59,296 nt of DNA from JANXUC01 sp043782485 (GCA_043782485.1 JAYWAL010000133.1:1-59296), one strand, 5' to 3'; positions 43,698 through 52,936 are shown, counted from the first letter of the stretch. Numbers and translations: made by a program. Notes: generated from the letters alone by a model not told the origin.

Positions 43698-43700
43698 GGT

Positions 43701-43751
43701 GTAGTCGAAATCATGGGGTAGTCGAAATCATGGGGTAGTCGAAATCATGGT
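43701..43751. repeat. 17-bp tandem repeat, three copies, at the rfaE1 start
   Basis: Plus-strand unit GTAGTCGAAATCATGGG, repeated at 43701, 43718 and 43735 (last base of the third differs). On the gene strand each unit reads CATGATTTCGACTAC and offers an extra out-of-phase ATG. Because 17 is not a multiple of three, the phase of these ATGs relative to the gene changes with copy number. Confidence 0.92.
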
Positions 43752-43791
43752 GTGGTCGGAACCACGCGGTTTGCGCTTCAGCAGGATTTTC

Positions 43792-44736
43792 TCACACCGC
43801 CGCCGTGCGCGCGGAAATTCGCTCTATCAAAAGGCTCAGCGCCGCATCCGGCTCCAGCATCTCCATCGTTACCGCGGCCGCGAACAGCGGCTCCAATCGC
43901 CCTGGAAACGCCTGCAAATTAATCAGGTCTTTTTCCGTCGTGATCAGCGCGGCGCAGTTTTTCGTTTCCTTCAACCCCAGCAAATCGTGCACATCTTTCT
44001 CTGTGTAGGCGTGATGATCAGGAAACGCCAGCTCCACGGCCGCCACCACTCCCGCCGCGCGCAGTTGTCCAAAGAATCGTTCCGGCCTGGCCACGCCACA
44101 GAAAGCCGCAACTCGCGGCGGCATCGCCGGGATGTTCACTCCGCGCCGAACCCGCCAAATCGTCTTCCGCCCCAATCGGCGCGCAGGATAGGGCACGCCC
44201 TCTTCCAGCACCACAACATCCGCGCGCCTCAACGCCGCCAGCGGCTCCCGCAGTCTGCCACCAGGCAGCAGATGATCCTCGAAATCCGACGCATTCACCA
44301 TCACCAAATCCAGATCGCGCGCCAGCGCCCGATGCTGAAAGCCATCATCCAGCAAGTGCAGATGCACCCCAAACTGCGCTTCGGCAAATTGCCCTGCCTC
44401 AAACCGCTTTTCTCCCACCACCACTGGAACGCCCAGCCGCCGCGCCATCAGCAAGGGCTCGTCGCCAAACTCTTGCGGCGTTCCGTGAGGATCTACCAGC
44501 AGCACGCCAGTAGTCGTTCGCCCATATCCGCGCGAAAGCACGTCGAACTCCACGCCTCGAGCCTTCAAAAGCTCGCCTAACAAAATCACGAAGGGTGTCT
44601 TGCCGGATCCACCAACCGCCAGATTGCCCACGCTCACTACCGGCCCTCGCAAGCGCCGCGCCCGCAGAGTGCCGCGTTCGTGCAGCGCGTTCTTCGCTCG
44701 TACTACCGCCCCGTACATGGAATCCAATAATTTCAT
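43792..44736 (-). CDS. lpxK: Tetraacyldisaccharide 4'-kinase (lipid A 4'-kinase)
   Basis: Phosphorylates the 4' position of the lipid A precursor at the inner membrane. The P-loop VGNLAVGGSGKTPFV has Lys46; then LSRGYGR, GDEPLLMARR, LDDGFQHRALARDLDLVMVN, and the conserved Asp/His. A 314-aa enzyme, normal length. Starts directly after waaA with no gap. It lies between a Kdo transferase and heptose genes, as expected for a lipid A/core operon. Confidence 0.95.
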   Translation of the reverse strand: MKLLDSMYGAVVRAKNALHERGTLRARRLRGPVVSVGNLAVGGSGKTPFVILLGELLKARGVEFDVLSRGYGRTTTGVLLVDPHGTPQEFGDEPLLMARRLGVPVVVGEKRFEAGQFAEAQFGVHLHLLDDGFQHRALARDLDLVMVNASDFEDHLLPGGRLREPLAALRRADVVVLEEGVPYPARRLGRKTIWRVRRGVNIPAMPPRVAAFCGVARPERFFGQLRAAGVVAAVELAFPDHHAYTEKDVHDLLGLKETKNCAALITTEKDLINLQAFPGRLEPLFAAAVTMEMLEPDAALSLLIERISARTAAV

Positions 44737-46038
44737 TCAGAAATTGGTACGGGCAGGCGCGCCATCCGGCATCAATTCCGCCAACGCCGTCAACGTGCGT
44801 TCCGTCGCTCCCATTTGTTGTCGCAGCGCTGCCAAAGCCCGCTGGCCCAGCTCACGGCGTTGTGCCACCGAATCCGCCAACTCCATAAAAACCAATGGTA
44901 GTTCCGCCGCTCCCGCAATTCGCACCGCTTGATTCTGCTGGAAGAGCGCGACAATATCACGAAAATTCTCAAACGAAGGCCCAACGATTGTGGCGACTCC
45001 GAACAGCGCTGGCTCCAGAATATTATGACCGCCGTGCGAAACCAGGCTCCCGCCAACGAAGGCGATCTCCGCCAGCGAATACGCCGACGCCAGCTCGCCA
45101 ATCGAATCCAGCAGAAACACTCCGCCCACAACCGCTTCGCCGCGCCACTCCGAGCGCCGCCAGTACTTGCCGCCCAATTGCTCCAGCAGCGCCGCCACTT
45201 TGTCGAAACGCTCCGGATGCCGCGGTGCCAGGACCATCACGGCCTTTGGGTGGCTGGCCAGCACGCTCTCAAAGCCGCGCATCAGCAAAGGCTCTTCGCC
45301 TTCCATCGTGCTGCCGCACACCAGCACCGGGTCGGCTCCCGCCTGCTTCAACACTTCCCGCAACTGCGCGACCACGGGAACCTCCGCCGGAGCCGGAACA
45401 TCAAACTTCAAATTGCCCGAAGTATGCACACGTTCAGCCGCGGCTCCAATCTCAATCAGCCGACGCGCATCTTCGCCAGTCTGCGCCAGGAACAGATCAA
45501 GGTTTTCCAAAACCGGCCGCAGCCAGCTTCGAAACCGCAGATACCCCGGAAGCGATCGGTCCGAAATGCGTGCATTCACCACTGCAATCTTTGTGCCGCC
45601 CGATTTGGCGCGCCGCAAAAAATTCGGCCAGAACTCCGTCTCCGCCATGATCACCAACTCGGGCCTCAACGCTCGCAAATAAGGTCGTACGCAAAATCCG
45701 AAATCCAACGGAAAATAAAAAACGTTCTGTTCTCCAAACCGCACCCGCGCCAGCTTCTGCCCCGTCGCCGTCGTCGTCGATATCACCACCCGATGCCACG
45801 GAAATCGCTCGCGCAGCTCGGTCACCAGCCCAGCAACAGCCAGCACTTCTCCCACTGAAACGGCATGGATCCAAATCGAACGCTGTCCGCTGCCCCCCGC
45901 CAATAGCCGCGCCGGAACCCGCCCCAGCCGCTCGCCCAAACCCGCGCGATACTTCCCATGGCGCGCCATCTGGAAAATCCAATATGGAAATCCCACCACG
46001 AGCAAGGTCGCCAGTAACGAGCTGTAGAGCGAATACAT
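44737..46038 (-). CDS. waaA: 3-deoxy-D-manno-octulosonic acid (Kdo) transferase
   Basis: Adds Kdo to lipid A. GT30 family, 433 aa from ATG 46038. An N-terminal anchor (LLATLLVVGFPYWIF) precedes RPELVIMAETEFWPNFLRRA, IWIHAVSVGEVLAVAGL, and the C-terminal nucleotide-sugar motifs VFVGGSL-like (IAFVGGSLVSHGGHNILEPA). The first gene of the minus-strand lipid A/core run. An in-frame TTG at 46062 adds eight residues; ATG is preferred. Number of Kdo added (one or two) is not deducible. Confidence 0.93.
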   Translation of the reverse strand: MYSLYSSLLATLLVVGFPYWIFQMARHGKYRAGLGERLGRVPARLLAGGSGQRSIWIHAVSVGEVLAVAGLVTELRERFPWHRVVISTTTATGQKLARVRFGEQNVFYFPLDFGFCVRPYLRALRPELVIMAETEFWPNFLRRAKSGGTKIAVVNARISDRSLPGYLRFRSWLRPVLENLDLFLAQTGEDARRLIEIGAAAERVHTSGNLKFDVPAPAEVPVVAQLREVLKQAGADPVLVCGSTMEGEEPLLMRGFESVLASHPKAVMVLAPRHPERFDKVAALLEQLGGKYWRRSEWRGEAVVGGVFLLDSIGELASAYSLAEIAFVGGSLVSHGGHNILEPALFGVATIVGPSFENFRDIVALFQQNQAVRIAGAAELPLVFMELADSVAQRRELGQRALAALRQQMGATERTLTALAELMPDGAPARTNF

Positions 46039-46129
46039 GGTGAGTCGCCATTTTACCTGCAACCCTCCCTGACTCCGGAAAACTCCGCTCTTCCTCCGCG
46101 CATCTATAATTTAGGAGAAGAACCTTACG

Positions 46130-46822
46130 GTGACCCGAATCCCATTGATTTCGTCACGCTTATCAGTGCCCATGTGGAAGCGCCCTATCGCGTTTGCCCT
46201 GTTGCTTTCCGCGCTCACCACCGTGTCTCTGGCGGGCAAGGAATTTGTTCTACCTGCGCCGAAGCCCGCCACCACCTACCCGGCGCGCGACCAGCACACG
46301 GACGAATCCGTCACCGTCGCCGTCGATCCCTACGATATGCCCGACAAAGCCGCCATCTTCACCACCAACTACGCCAACGCGGACATGCTTCCCGTTTACG
46401 TAATCATCACCAACGACGGCGACGACCCCATCAGCATGAATGGCTTGAAAGCGCAGTTCATCACCGCGGATCGCACCAAGATCGCTCCGGCCACGCAGGA
46501 CGATCTCTACCGTCGTCTTTCGAAGCCCAAGGAACCCAAACGCGGTCCGTTTTCGCTGCCGGTCCCGCTACCGAATTCGCATCCCAAAGGCGCGGTTACC
46601 ACCAAAGCTCTGGATGAAATGCAGCGCGCCCAGTTTTCCGCCCGCGCCGTGGAGCCGCATTCCACCCAGGCGGGGTTTCTATTTTTTGATGTTTCCGGAA
46701 TTGATACACCGCTCCCCGGTGCCCACTTTTTTCTAACCGGCCTGCGCAACGCCAAAGGGGATGATTTGTACTACTTCGAGATCGCCTTGGAGAAATACTT
46801 AACCGCCCCGCCCGCCAAGTAG
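46130..46822 (+). CDS. Secreted protein of unknown function
   Basis: 230 aa. GTG 46130 has AGGAGAAG upstream; an ATG at 46172 would trim 14 residues. TATAAT lies at 46105. A signal peptide (IAFALLLSALTTVSLAG) is followed by a beta-rich domain: AIFTTNYANADMLPVYVIITNDGDDPI, in pieces, then QFITADRTKIAPATQDDLYRRL and FLFFDVSGIDTPLPGAHFFLTG. This Ig-like pattern is frequent in acidobacterial secreted proteins. I know no function. Confidence 0.75.
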   Translation: MTRIPLISSRLSVPMWKRPIAFALLLSALTTVSLAGKEFVLPAPKPATTYPARDQHTDESVTVAVDPYDMPDKAAIFTTNYANADMLPVYVIITNDGDDPISMNGLKAQFITADRTKIAPATQDDLYRRLSKPKEPKRGPFSLPVPLPNSHPKGAVTTKALDEMQRAQFSARAVEPHSTQAGFLFFDVSGIDTPLPGAHFFLTGLRNAKGDDLYYFEIALEKYLTAPPAK

Positions 46823-46839
46823 CATAAAAGGTTGCGTAG

Positions 46840-46861
46840 CCGCAGGTGCCCCCGCCTGCGG
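46840..46861. terminator. Hairpin between convergent genes
   Basis: CCGCAGG/CCTGCGG, a 7-bp stem around TGCCCCCG, followed by TCTT. A variant of the GC-rich palindrome family at gene ends. The T-run is weak, so termination is only suggested. Confidence 0.45.
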
Positions 46862-46912
46862 TCTTAAAGATCTAAAGCGAAAGCTTGGATGCAAAGCTTC
46901 GAAGCCCAGCGG

Positions 46913-47275
46913 CTACGAATCCCGATGCACCGTCTCCATCGAAAACGCCGGCAAACAAACGGCCACATACTCCGCCCCACCCTCAAACGGCGTCAGATAC
47001 TGCACCCACTCCCCGCCATGCGCGATCACGCCCTGCCCCGCCGTCACATCCATCTCCCCACCCTTGTGCCGTACGCGCACCGTTCCTTTCAGGACAATCG
47101 TGAACTCATCGAACTCCGGCGTCTGCCCCGGCTCCTCCCACCCCTGCGGGCTGCGCATATGCGCAATGGAGGTGGAGGCGGTCTTCGTATTCACCCGCCC
47201 AACGTATTCGTCAATCAGCTTCGGCTTATTTCCAGCAGCCTGAATACGAGTTGGCTGCGCAATGATCGTAGGCAT
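46913..47275 (-). CDS. Small cupin-domain protein
   Basis: 120 aa from ATG 47275, preceded by AGGAG. A single cupin fold: FDEFTIVLKGTVRVRHKG (motif with Glu and His-like positions), AGQGVIAHGGEWVQY, and EYVAVCLPAFSMETVHRD. Typically a metal-binding isomerase, dioxygenase or sensory subunit; no substrate can be given. Stands alone, divergent from the EamA transporter gene, with a dispersed repeat between. Confidence 0.85.
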   Translation of the reverse strand: MPTIIAQPTRIQAAGNKPKLIDEYVGRVNTKTASTSIAHMRSPQGWEEPGQTPEFDEFTIVLKGTVRVRHKGGEMDVTAGQGVIAHGGEWVQYLTPFEGGAEYVAVCLPAFSMETVHRDS

Positions 47276-47297
47276 GAGCTCTCCTAATGAATCAAGT

Positions 47298-47366
47298 CTG
47301 TCATCCTGAGCGTAACAAGTGCCTTCGCTCGCGAAGACACTTGTGGAGTCGAAGGCCCCTGCCTCT
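47298..47366 (+). repeat. Dispersed TGTCATCCTGAGC-type repeat with near-perfect hairpin
   Basis: CTGTCATCCTGAGCG, then ACAAGTG...CACTTGT with CTTCGC/GCGAAG inside (one mismatch), then GTCGAAGGCCCCTGCCTC. Same layout as the copy at 26210 but a different hairpin sequence. Located in the divergent gap between cupin and EamA genes. Confidence 0.75.
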
Positions 47367-47419
47367 AAGCAGCGCCCAGGGACTCCTGCCTCAGTGCAAC
47401 CCGCAGGATAAACTAAGCA

Positions 47420-48361
47420 ATGCCCGTCGAATCTCCCTCCTCGCCAAAGCCCCACAGCCCGCTCATCCTGGTGATCCTCGCCTTCCTGGCCATCCATCTG
47501 GTCTGGGGCTCAACGTACCTCGCCATCCGCTTCGCCGTAGAAACCATCCCACCGTTCCTCGCCGTCGGAATCCGCCAGCTCACCGCCGGCTCGCTTTTAC
47601 TAATCTGGTGTCTCGCCAAAGGCGAACGCCCCTCCTGGCAGCAATGGCGCGCCAGCGTCATCATCGGAGTCTTCTTCTTCCTCATCGGCCACGGCACCGT
47701 ACATTGGGCCGAGCGGGTGGTTCCCTCCGGCCTTTGCGCCGTCATCATCGCCAGTGAGCCTCTGTGGGTCTTTCTGTCCTCAGCCGCCGCCGAACGCAAA
47801 TGGCGCATGAACGCCACGCTCGCCGCTGGCCTGGTTCTCGGCCTGGCGGGAGTTGGTGTGTTATTTCAAGGCAAGCCGTTGCAATCCGCACCTGGAGTGC
47901 TGCTCGCCGCCGTCGCCGTGTTGATCGGAGCCGTCTCCTGGTCCATCGGCATCGTCTATTCGCGCCGCTCGCATCTCTCCGGAAACCCCGTGCTACTCTC
48001 CGCCATGTCGCTCGTCTCCGGCGGCTCAATGCTGCTCCTCGCCAGCGCCCTCTTTGGAGAATGGGGCCGTGCCTCCTACGCCGCCATCTCCCCGCGTTCG
48101 CTGTGGGCGCTCGCCTACCTCATAGTCCTCGGCTCCATCGTCGCCTTCACCGCCTACAACTGGCTTCTGGAACGCTATTCGCCCACCCTCGTTGCCACGC
48201 ACACCTACGTCAACCCGGTCGTGGCGGTCTTGCTCGGATGGTGGCTGGCCGGAGAAAAGGTCACGCTCAGTATGGGAGTTGCGGCAGCCATGATTCTGGC
48301 GGCGATTCTACTTGTGGAGCGGGGTGGGCGGAGGCTGGCGCAAGGCGGAAGCGCCGCATGA
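47420..48361 (+). CDS. EamA/DMT-family permease
   Basis: 313 aa with ten predicted membrane helices in two EamA repeats. The first helix holds LAIHLVWGSTYLAIRFAVETIPP and the second-half repeat LVSGGSMLLLASALFGE. VAFTAYNWLLERYSPTLVATHTYVNPVVAV is the usual end motif. These permeases export amino acids or other small metabolites; YedA-like. Substrate not inferable. Confidence 0.9.
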   Translation: MPVESPSSPKPHSPLILVILAFLAIHLVWGSTYLAIRFAVETIPPFLAVGIRQLTAGSLLLIWCLAKGERPSWQQWRASVIIGVFFFLIGHGTVHWAERVVPSGLCAVIIASEPLWVFLSSAAAERKWRMNATLAAGLVLGLAGVGVLFQGKPLQSAPGVLLAAVAVLIGAVSWSIGIVYSRRSHLSGNPVLLSAMSLVSGGSMLLLASALFGEWGRASYAAISPRSLWALAYLIVLGSIVAFTAYNWLLERYSPTLVATHTYVNPVVAVLLGWWLAGEKVTLSMGVAAAMILAAILLVERGGRRLAQGGSAA

Positions 48362-48381
48362 ATTGCCAAAGCACCCCATCC

Positions 48382-48448
48382 TTGTCATCTTGAGCGAAGC
48401 GTTGCTGCGCGCCAGCGCAGGAACGCGCAGTCGAAAGACCTCTGCCTC
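48382..48448 (+). repeat. Dispersed TTGTCATCTTGAGC-type repeat
   Basis: TTGTCATCTTGAGCGAAGCG, then a GCGCGCCAGCGC-rich centre, then GCAGTCGAAAGACCTCTGCCT. Between the convergent EamA gene and the next minus-strand gene. Confidence 0.75.
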
Positions 48449-48471
48449 AAATTACGGTTTGGGGATCGGCC

Positions 48472-49089
48472 TTATATGCCTTCCACAGCCGGTCTCGCAA
48501 CCGGCTTTGGCAGTTTCACGGCTTTCCTGTCCTTGAAAACACCAAGAATGGAACGCCAATATCTCGTTGTGAGAACGGCTCCAAAGATTAAAGCTAAAGC
48601 AGCGCCCAGCCCCAAACCATTTCCGCTCTCACCGGAATAGATGTGCGCGGAAGGCACGAGAGAGCCACTGGATTTGTAGGGGACGAATTTCAGGTAAATG
48701 AGTTGTTTTGTGCCGTCCTCGCGTTGCGATAGCTGGATTGCGATCTGATCCGGTACAACACGCCAGCACCACGCAGGGCCGCCCAACGACCACTCTCCGA
48801 ACCCCGCATTGACTGTTGCTTCAAGCTCTTTTGTTGATGCGGATTCGTCATAGACGGCCGTGAGACCAACGACCTCACCATTTACGACGTCGGTTAAAAC
48901 CTGCGAGGGATAGATGGCGTCACCATCCTGGGACTCCTGCTTCCACAACTGAGAGCACTGCGCCGAACGGCAATGAATCAACTGGGCATTGGGCAAGACA
49001 ATTTTGCGCGGCTTGTCGCCTGACTGCGCTCCAGCGCAAGTCGAGAGAAGCAAACAAAAGACTGCCAGCATCTTGCTTAAGTTGCGCAT
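48472..49089 (-). CDS. Secreted protein with C-terminal membrane anchor, unknown function
   Basis: 205 aa from ATG 49089. Signal peptide (AVFCLLLSTCAGAQ). A ~120-residue extracytoplasmic part follows with several Cys (HCRSAQCSQLW, WCWRVV) that may form disulfides. A membrane helix (GLGLGAALALIFGAVLTT) is near the C-terminus, then a short basic tail. I do not recognise a family. Confidence 0.7.
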   Translation of the reverse strand: MRNLSKMLAVFCLLLSTCAGAQSGDKPRKIVLPNAQLIHCRSAQCSQLWKQESQDGDAIYPSQVLTDVVNGEVVGLTAVYDESASTKELEATVNAGFGEWSLGGPAWCWRVVPDQIAIQLSQREDGTKQLIYLKFVPYKSSGSLVPSAHIYSGESGNGLGLGAALALIFGAVLTTRYWRSILGVFKDRKAVKLPKPVARPAVEGI

Positions 49090-49436
49090 ATGGCCCTCTG
49101 TCGATTATCCGGACTACTGGGATAGCCGAGCAAGGTGACTTAAGTGAAACGGGTCTTGGGAGGCTATTGGATACACTCCCGCGAACTCGACCATGTTTGC
49201 GGATCGAGTGGGCCTGGGAGTTAGATGTCGGCCTTTATGCTTTGGCCGTTTACAAAAGGCCCTCTTGCGGCGAAGCGGTGAACATGCCGCGGGGGTTCTG
49301 GGAGCCGGGCGCGACGGGATATCCAAGGCGACGAAAGCGCGCAGGATGACAAACGAAAGAGCGCCGAGGTTTCGGCGGGGGAAGTGAGATTGGCAACCCT
49401 CAAGGGCTGACCACCCGCCGACTCGCGCATCCGCAT
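49090..49436. other. Intergenic region, no supported gene
   Basis: About 350 bases between two minus-strand genes. Reading frames on both strands lack ribosome sites and homology. A short AGGATGACAAACG near 49345 looks like one end of the dispersed repeat. It presumably holds the promoter of the 48472-49089 gene. Confidence 0.5.
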
Positions 49437-51497
49437 TCACCAAACCCGAACCCTATTTTCAGGCGCGAGATAGAGTTTGTCGCCAGCTGCGACTACGTAG
49501 GCTTTGTACCAGGCCTCAACGTTGCGCACCGCGTCGCTTCGGAATTCTGCTGGCGGATGGGTATCGGTCTTGATCTGCTGGCGCAGGGCGTCGTCGCTTT
49601 GCATTTTGCGCCAGCGCTGAGCGAAAGCCAGAAAAAAGCGCTGGTCTCCTGTCAGTCCGCCGATCACGGCATCGGGCTGGCCTTGCAAAGACAGAACGTA
49701 TGCATCATGCGCGGTCAGCAAGCCCGCCAGGTCCGCAATGCCTTCACCCAGTACCTGTTTGCCATTCACGCACAGGCCGGAAAACGGACAGTAAGCATCG
49801 AATTGAGCGGCGAGTTTAGCTCCAGCGGCGTGATATTTCGCCACATCCTCCGGGGTCCACCACATACCGAGGCGGCCCTGGTCGTCGTAAATATTTCCCA
49901 GCTCGTCGAAGCTGTGGCTGATTTCATGCGCGATGCCGACGCCGGCGGAACCGTAATTCGAGGCGGCGTCACCCTGGCAGTCGAAATAAGGAGGCTGGAG
50001 GAGCCCGGCGGAGAACGTCTCGGTATTCGGCGTGAACATAATGATCGCACCGACGCTTTGCGGATCGATTCTCCATTCATCCGGATCAGCAGGCCGTTTC
50101 AGCTTGGCCAGACTGTACCGGCGATTGAAAGCTTCCGCGCGGTGCAGGTTGCCGAAGGCGTCGCCGCGCACGACTTCGAGGGTTGAGTAGTCGATCCAGC
50201 TGTCGGGATAGCCCAGGCCGATCCTGAGCGCGGCCAGTTTCGCCAACGCCTTTTCCTTCGTCTGCGCCGACATCCAGGTGAGATTGGGAATGCGCGCGCG
50301 ATACGCGGCAACGATGTCAGCGACCATGGCTTGCGCCTTCGCTTTGGCCTCTGGCGGAAAATAACGTTGCGTATAAAGCTGGCCAACAGCCTGCCCCAGC
50401 GCGGCGTTGGTAGCGGCAATCGCGGCTTCACTGCGGTCCGGCATCTGCCGCGCGCCGGAGAGGATGTTGCCGTAGAAGACGAAATCCTCCGCAGCCACGG
50501 CTTTTGGCAACACGCGGGCATAGTGTTCGATGAGATGAAACCGGAGATAGTCCTGCCACAGCTCGATGTTTTCACTACCCACCAGGGCAGAAGTGCCGGT
50601 CACAGCCGACGGTTGCCAGACGAGGAACTCTGGCTCGCCCGCAACTCCGGCGGCCGCGAAATACGCATCCCAGTCCATCCCGGGTGCCTTGGCATGGAAC
50701 TCCTCGCGCTTCCACGGATTGTTTTGCTTGAAGGCATCCGCCGCATCGGAATCTGGAGCGTGCGTCTCCGCCATCCGAATTTCCAACGACAGAATCCGCG
50801 CGGCTTTGGCCTCAGAATCCGCGATGCCCGCCAACTTCAAGACCGCCGCTATGTGTCCCTGATACTGCCCCCGCAGTGCCACCATTTTCGGCGAGGGATC
50901 CAGATAGGATTCGCGGTCGGGCATCCCCACGCCACCCTGCCACAACTGAAAAACGTAGCGCTGCGAGTTAGTAAAACTCTGGCTGACCCACACGCCAAAA
51001 ACGTGGTCCGCGTTAGCGGTGAGCCCGTCGACTTCGGTATTCAGCGTCGTACCGAGATAGGCGGAGAGCGACGCCTTGTCGTGAATCGCCGCAATCGCGG
51101 ACATTTCGCCAGCCAGCGGCGCAAGCCCTTTGGCTTCAATAACAGTTTCGTCCATGAAACTGGCATAGTAGCCGCCCACCTTCTGAGCAAGGCTGCCATT
51201 GGCGGCCGGTTCGGCGGCCGCTTTGAGAATAAGATCGCGCACGCGCTGACTCGTTCTCGCGTTTAGGATCGCGCGCGTATCGAAGCTAGTCTGGCCAGCG
51301 GGTAGCGCCACTGTTTTCAGCCAGCCGCCGTTGGCGTAGCGATAGAAGTCGTCACCGGGCTTGATGGAGCGGTCTATGTCTTGTCTGCCGTCTTGTGTGC
51401 CGTCCTGCATGCCTGTAGGTTGATCGGCAGGATCCGCGCTGCGTGCAAGCGTGCAAGCGAAAAGTGCGACCAGCGCCGTAGTGCGAAAAAGAAACAT
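49437..51497 (-). CDS. M13-family zinc metallopeptidase (neprilysin/PepO-like)
   Basis: Periplasmic or secreted oligopeptidase. 686 aa with a signal peptide (TTALVALFACTLARSA). N-terminal M13 domain has PGDDFYRYANGGWLK. The catalytic domain has zinc motif HEISH in AHEISHSFDELGNIYDD and the second motif GEGIADLAG (third ligand Glu). Family end CRVW is replaced by a terminal NRVRVW. Length and order match the family. Stands alone. Confidence 0.95.
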   Translation of the reverse strand: MFLFRTTALVALFACTLARSADPADQPTGMQDGTQDGRQDIDRSIKPGDDFYRYANGGWLKTVALPAGQTSFDTRAILNARTSQRVRDLILKAAAEPAANGSLAQKVGGYYASFMDETVIEAKGLAPLAGEMSAIAAIHDKASLSAYLGTTLNTEVDGLTANADHVFGVWVSQSFTNSQRYVFQLWQGGVGMPDRESYLDPSPKMVALRGQYQGHIAAVLKLAGIADSEAKAARILSLEIRMAETHAPDSDAADAFKQNNPWKREEFHAKAPGMDWDAYFAAAGVAGEPEFLVWQPSAVTGTSALVGSENIELWQDYLRFHLIEHYARVLPKAVAAEDFVFYGNILSGARQMPDRSEAAIAATNAALGQAVGQLYTQRYFPPEAKAKAQAMVADIVAAYRARIPNLTWMSAQTKEKALAKLAALRIGLGYPDSWIDYSTLEVVRGDAFGNLHRAEAFNRRYSLAKLKRPADPDEWRIDPQSVGAIIMFTPNTETFSAGLLQPPYFDCQGDAASNYGSAGVGIAHEISHSFDELGNIYDDQGRLGMWWTPEDVAKYHAAGAKLAAQFDAYCPFSGLCVNGKQVLGEGIADLAGLLTAHDAYVLSLQGQPDAVIGGLTGDQRFFLAFAQRWRKMQSDDALRQQIKTDTHPPAEFRSDAVRNVEAWYKAYVVAAGDKLYLAPENRVRVW

Positions 51498-51772
51498 GGG
51501 GTCCTTTCACCCAATCTGAACTGCTCCCGATTGTCGCATTCACGGTGATTCCAACTGGACATTCTCGGACACGGTCCTCCACTCCCCCAACGCCGTGCAA
51601 TTGAAGGAACGAAGGAGAGTCGGGTCGGATTGGGATCCGCACCTATGAGTCGACATGACGGAGGTTTTGCCGGCAATTCCGTGGAATCCGACGTAACTGT
51701 TGCAATCAGGCGATTGCACTCAGGACCCCAACAACGCCAGCCTGTCTCCGCTGCACGAACAACCCCACCCAC

Positions 51773-51784
51773 TATAATTCCCCC
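51773..51784 (+). promoter_or_regulatory. TATAAT box 6 bp before an ATG (leaderless-type promoter)
   Basis: TATAAT at 51773-51778, then TCCCCC, then ATG. Initiation about seven bases after the box would fall on the ATG itself. No ribosome-binding site is present. Confidence 0.65.
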
Positions 51785-52681
51785 ATGTCCACGACCCGAG
51801 CCGCGACCCAAGCAATGCTTGCAGCAGCCCTGATTTTCCTGACTCAGTCTCTGTTCTCCCAATCCCTCTCCCCCCAATGGGAAGAGTTAACCTCGGCGGA
51901 CTTCGTCAAAGCCATCCAGCAATCCCAAGGTACATGCCTGCTCCCGGTCGGAATTCTGGAGAAGCATGGCCTGCACTTACCGCTGGGCAACGATCTGATC
52001 AATGTGCGCTACGTCTCGCTGCGCGCTGCCCAACAGGAATTTGCCGTCGTCTTCCCGGAATATTTTCAGACGCAGATTTTTGAAGCACGGCACCAGCCTG
52101 GAACCATCGCTTACAGCGCGCATCTGCAACTCGACCTGCTCCAGGAAACCACCGACGAGATGAGCCGCAATGGCTGCAAGAAAATCATCATCGTCAACGG
52201 TCACGGCGGAAACAACAACCTGCTACCATTTTTCGCGCAGTCCCAACTGTCCTCTCCGCATGACTATATCGTTTACGTTTTTTCTCATCCGGAACACGAA
52301 AACCTGGCCGGACGGCCGCCGATGAAGTCCTCCAGCTACGCCACGAATTTTCACGCAGGCGAAGACGAAACTTCCCACACGCTGGTGTCGCGTCCCGACC
52401 TGGTGCATCTCGACCGCGCCAAGGACGAATCCGGCGACGATCAAGCCCGCTTGAAACTTCCCGACAGTCTTTACACCGGCATCTGGTGGTACGCCCGCTT
52501 TCCCAATCATTACGCCGGAGACGGCTCTGTAGCCACCAAAGAACTTGGCGAGTTCGATACAAATCTTCTGATCTCGGATTTAGTCACGGCCATTCGCGCA
52601 GTGAAGGCGGACAACGAAGGTTTGAAACTTCAGAAACAATTCTTCGAAGAAGCTACACATCCTTTGGATACGAAGCCGTAG
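51785..52681 (+). CDS. Creatininase-family amidohydrolase, secreted
   Basis: 298 aa with a signal peptide (AAALIFLTQSLFSQS). The metal motif PVGILEKHGLHLPLGND gives Glu59, His61 and Asp70; VNGHGGNNNLLPFF is the second hallmark. The family includes creatinine amidohydrolase and enzymes of F420, mycofactocin and guanosine-diphosphate-related pathways. Export to the periplasm, as the signal implies, is unusual for creatininase itself. The substrate is unknown. Confidence 0.88.
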   Translation: MSTTRAATQAMLAAALIFLTQSLFSQSLSPQWEELTSADFVKAIQQSQGTCLLPVGILEKHGLHLPLGNDLINVRYVSLRAAQQEFAVVFPEYFQTQIFEARHQPGTIAYSAHLQLDLLQETTDEMSRNGCKKIIIVNGHGGNNNLLPFFAQSQLSSPHDYIVYVFSHPEHENLAGRPPMKSSSYATNFHAGEDETSHTLVSRPDLVHLDRAKDESGDDQARLKLPDSLYTGIWWYARFPNHYAGDGSVATKELGEFDTNLLISDLVTAIRAVKADNEGLKLQKQFFEEATHPLDTKP

Positions 52682-52936
52682 CGACTGCCCGATTTCAGGT
52701 GAAAAGTTCACCATATTTCTGGCTATTAAGGCGCTTCGACGGCGGCCTTCTCTGGTGGGTTGTGCTTGTTTGTTGGCTTCCTTATTGGTCTCGTTTGAAT
52801 CGTGATCTAAAGGGAAGCTCCTGCTCGCTACCCGCGCATGCGAATAGTCGGTCAAATAGTTGATGTAAACAGACATTTACACTCACAACTTCGAGCAACG
52901 CAAAACAGTCTCCCCTGCTCCACATCTGCGGGACGC

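Noticed and set aside
43701..43751. Repeats suggesting a CRISPR array
   Set aside because: Units abut directly with no spacers; a minisatellite, not CRISPR.
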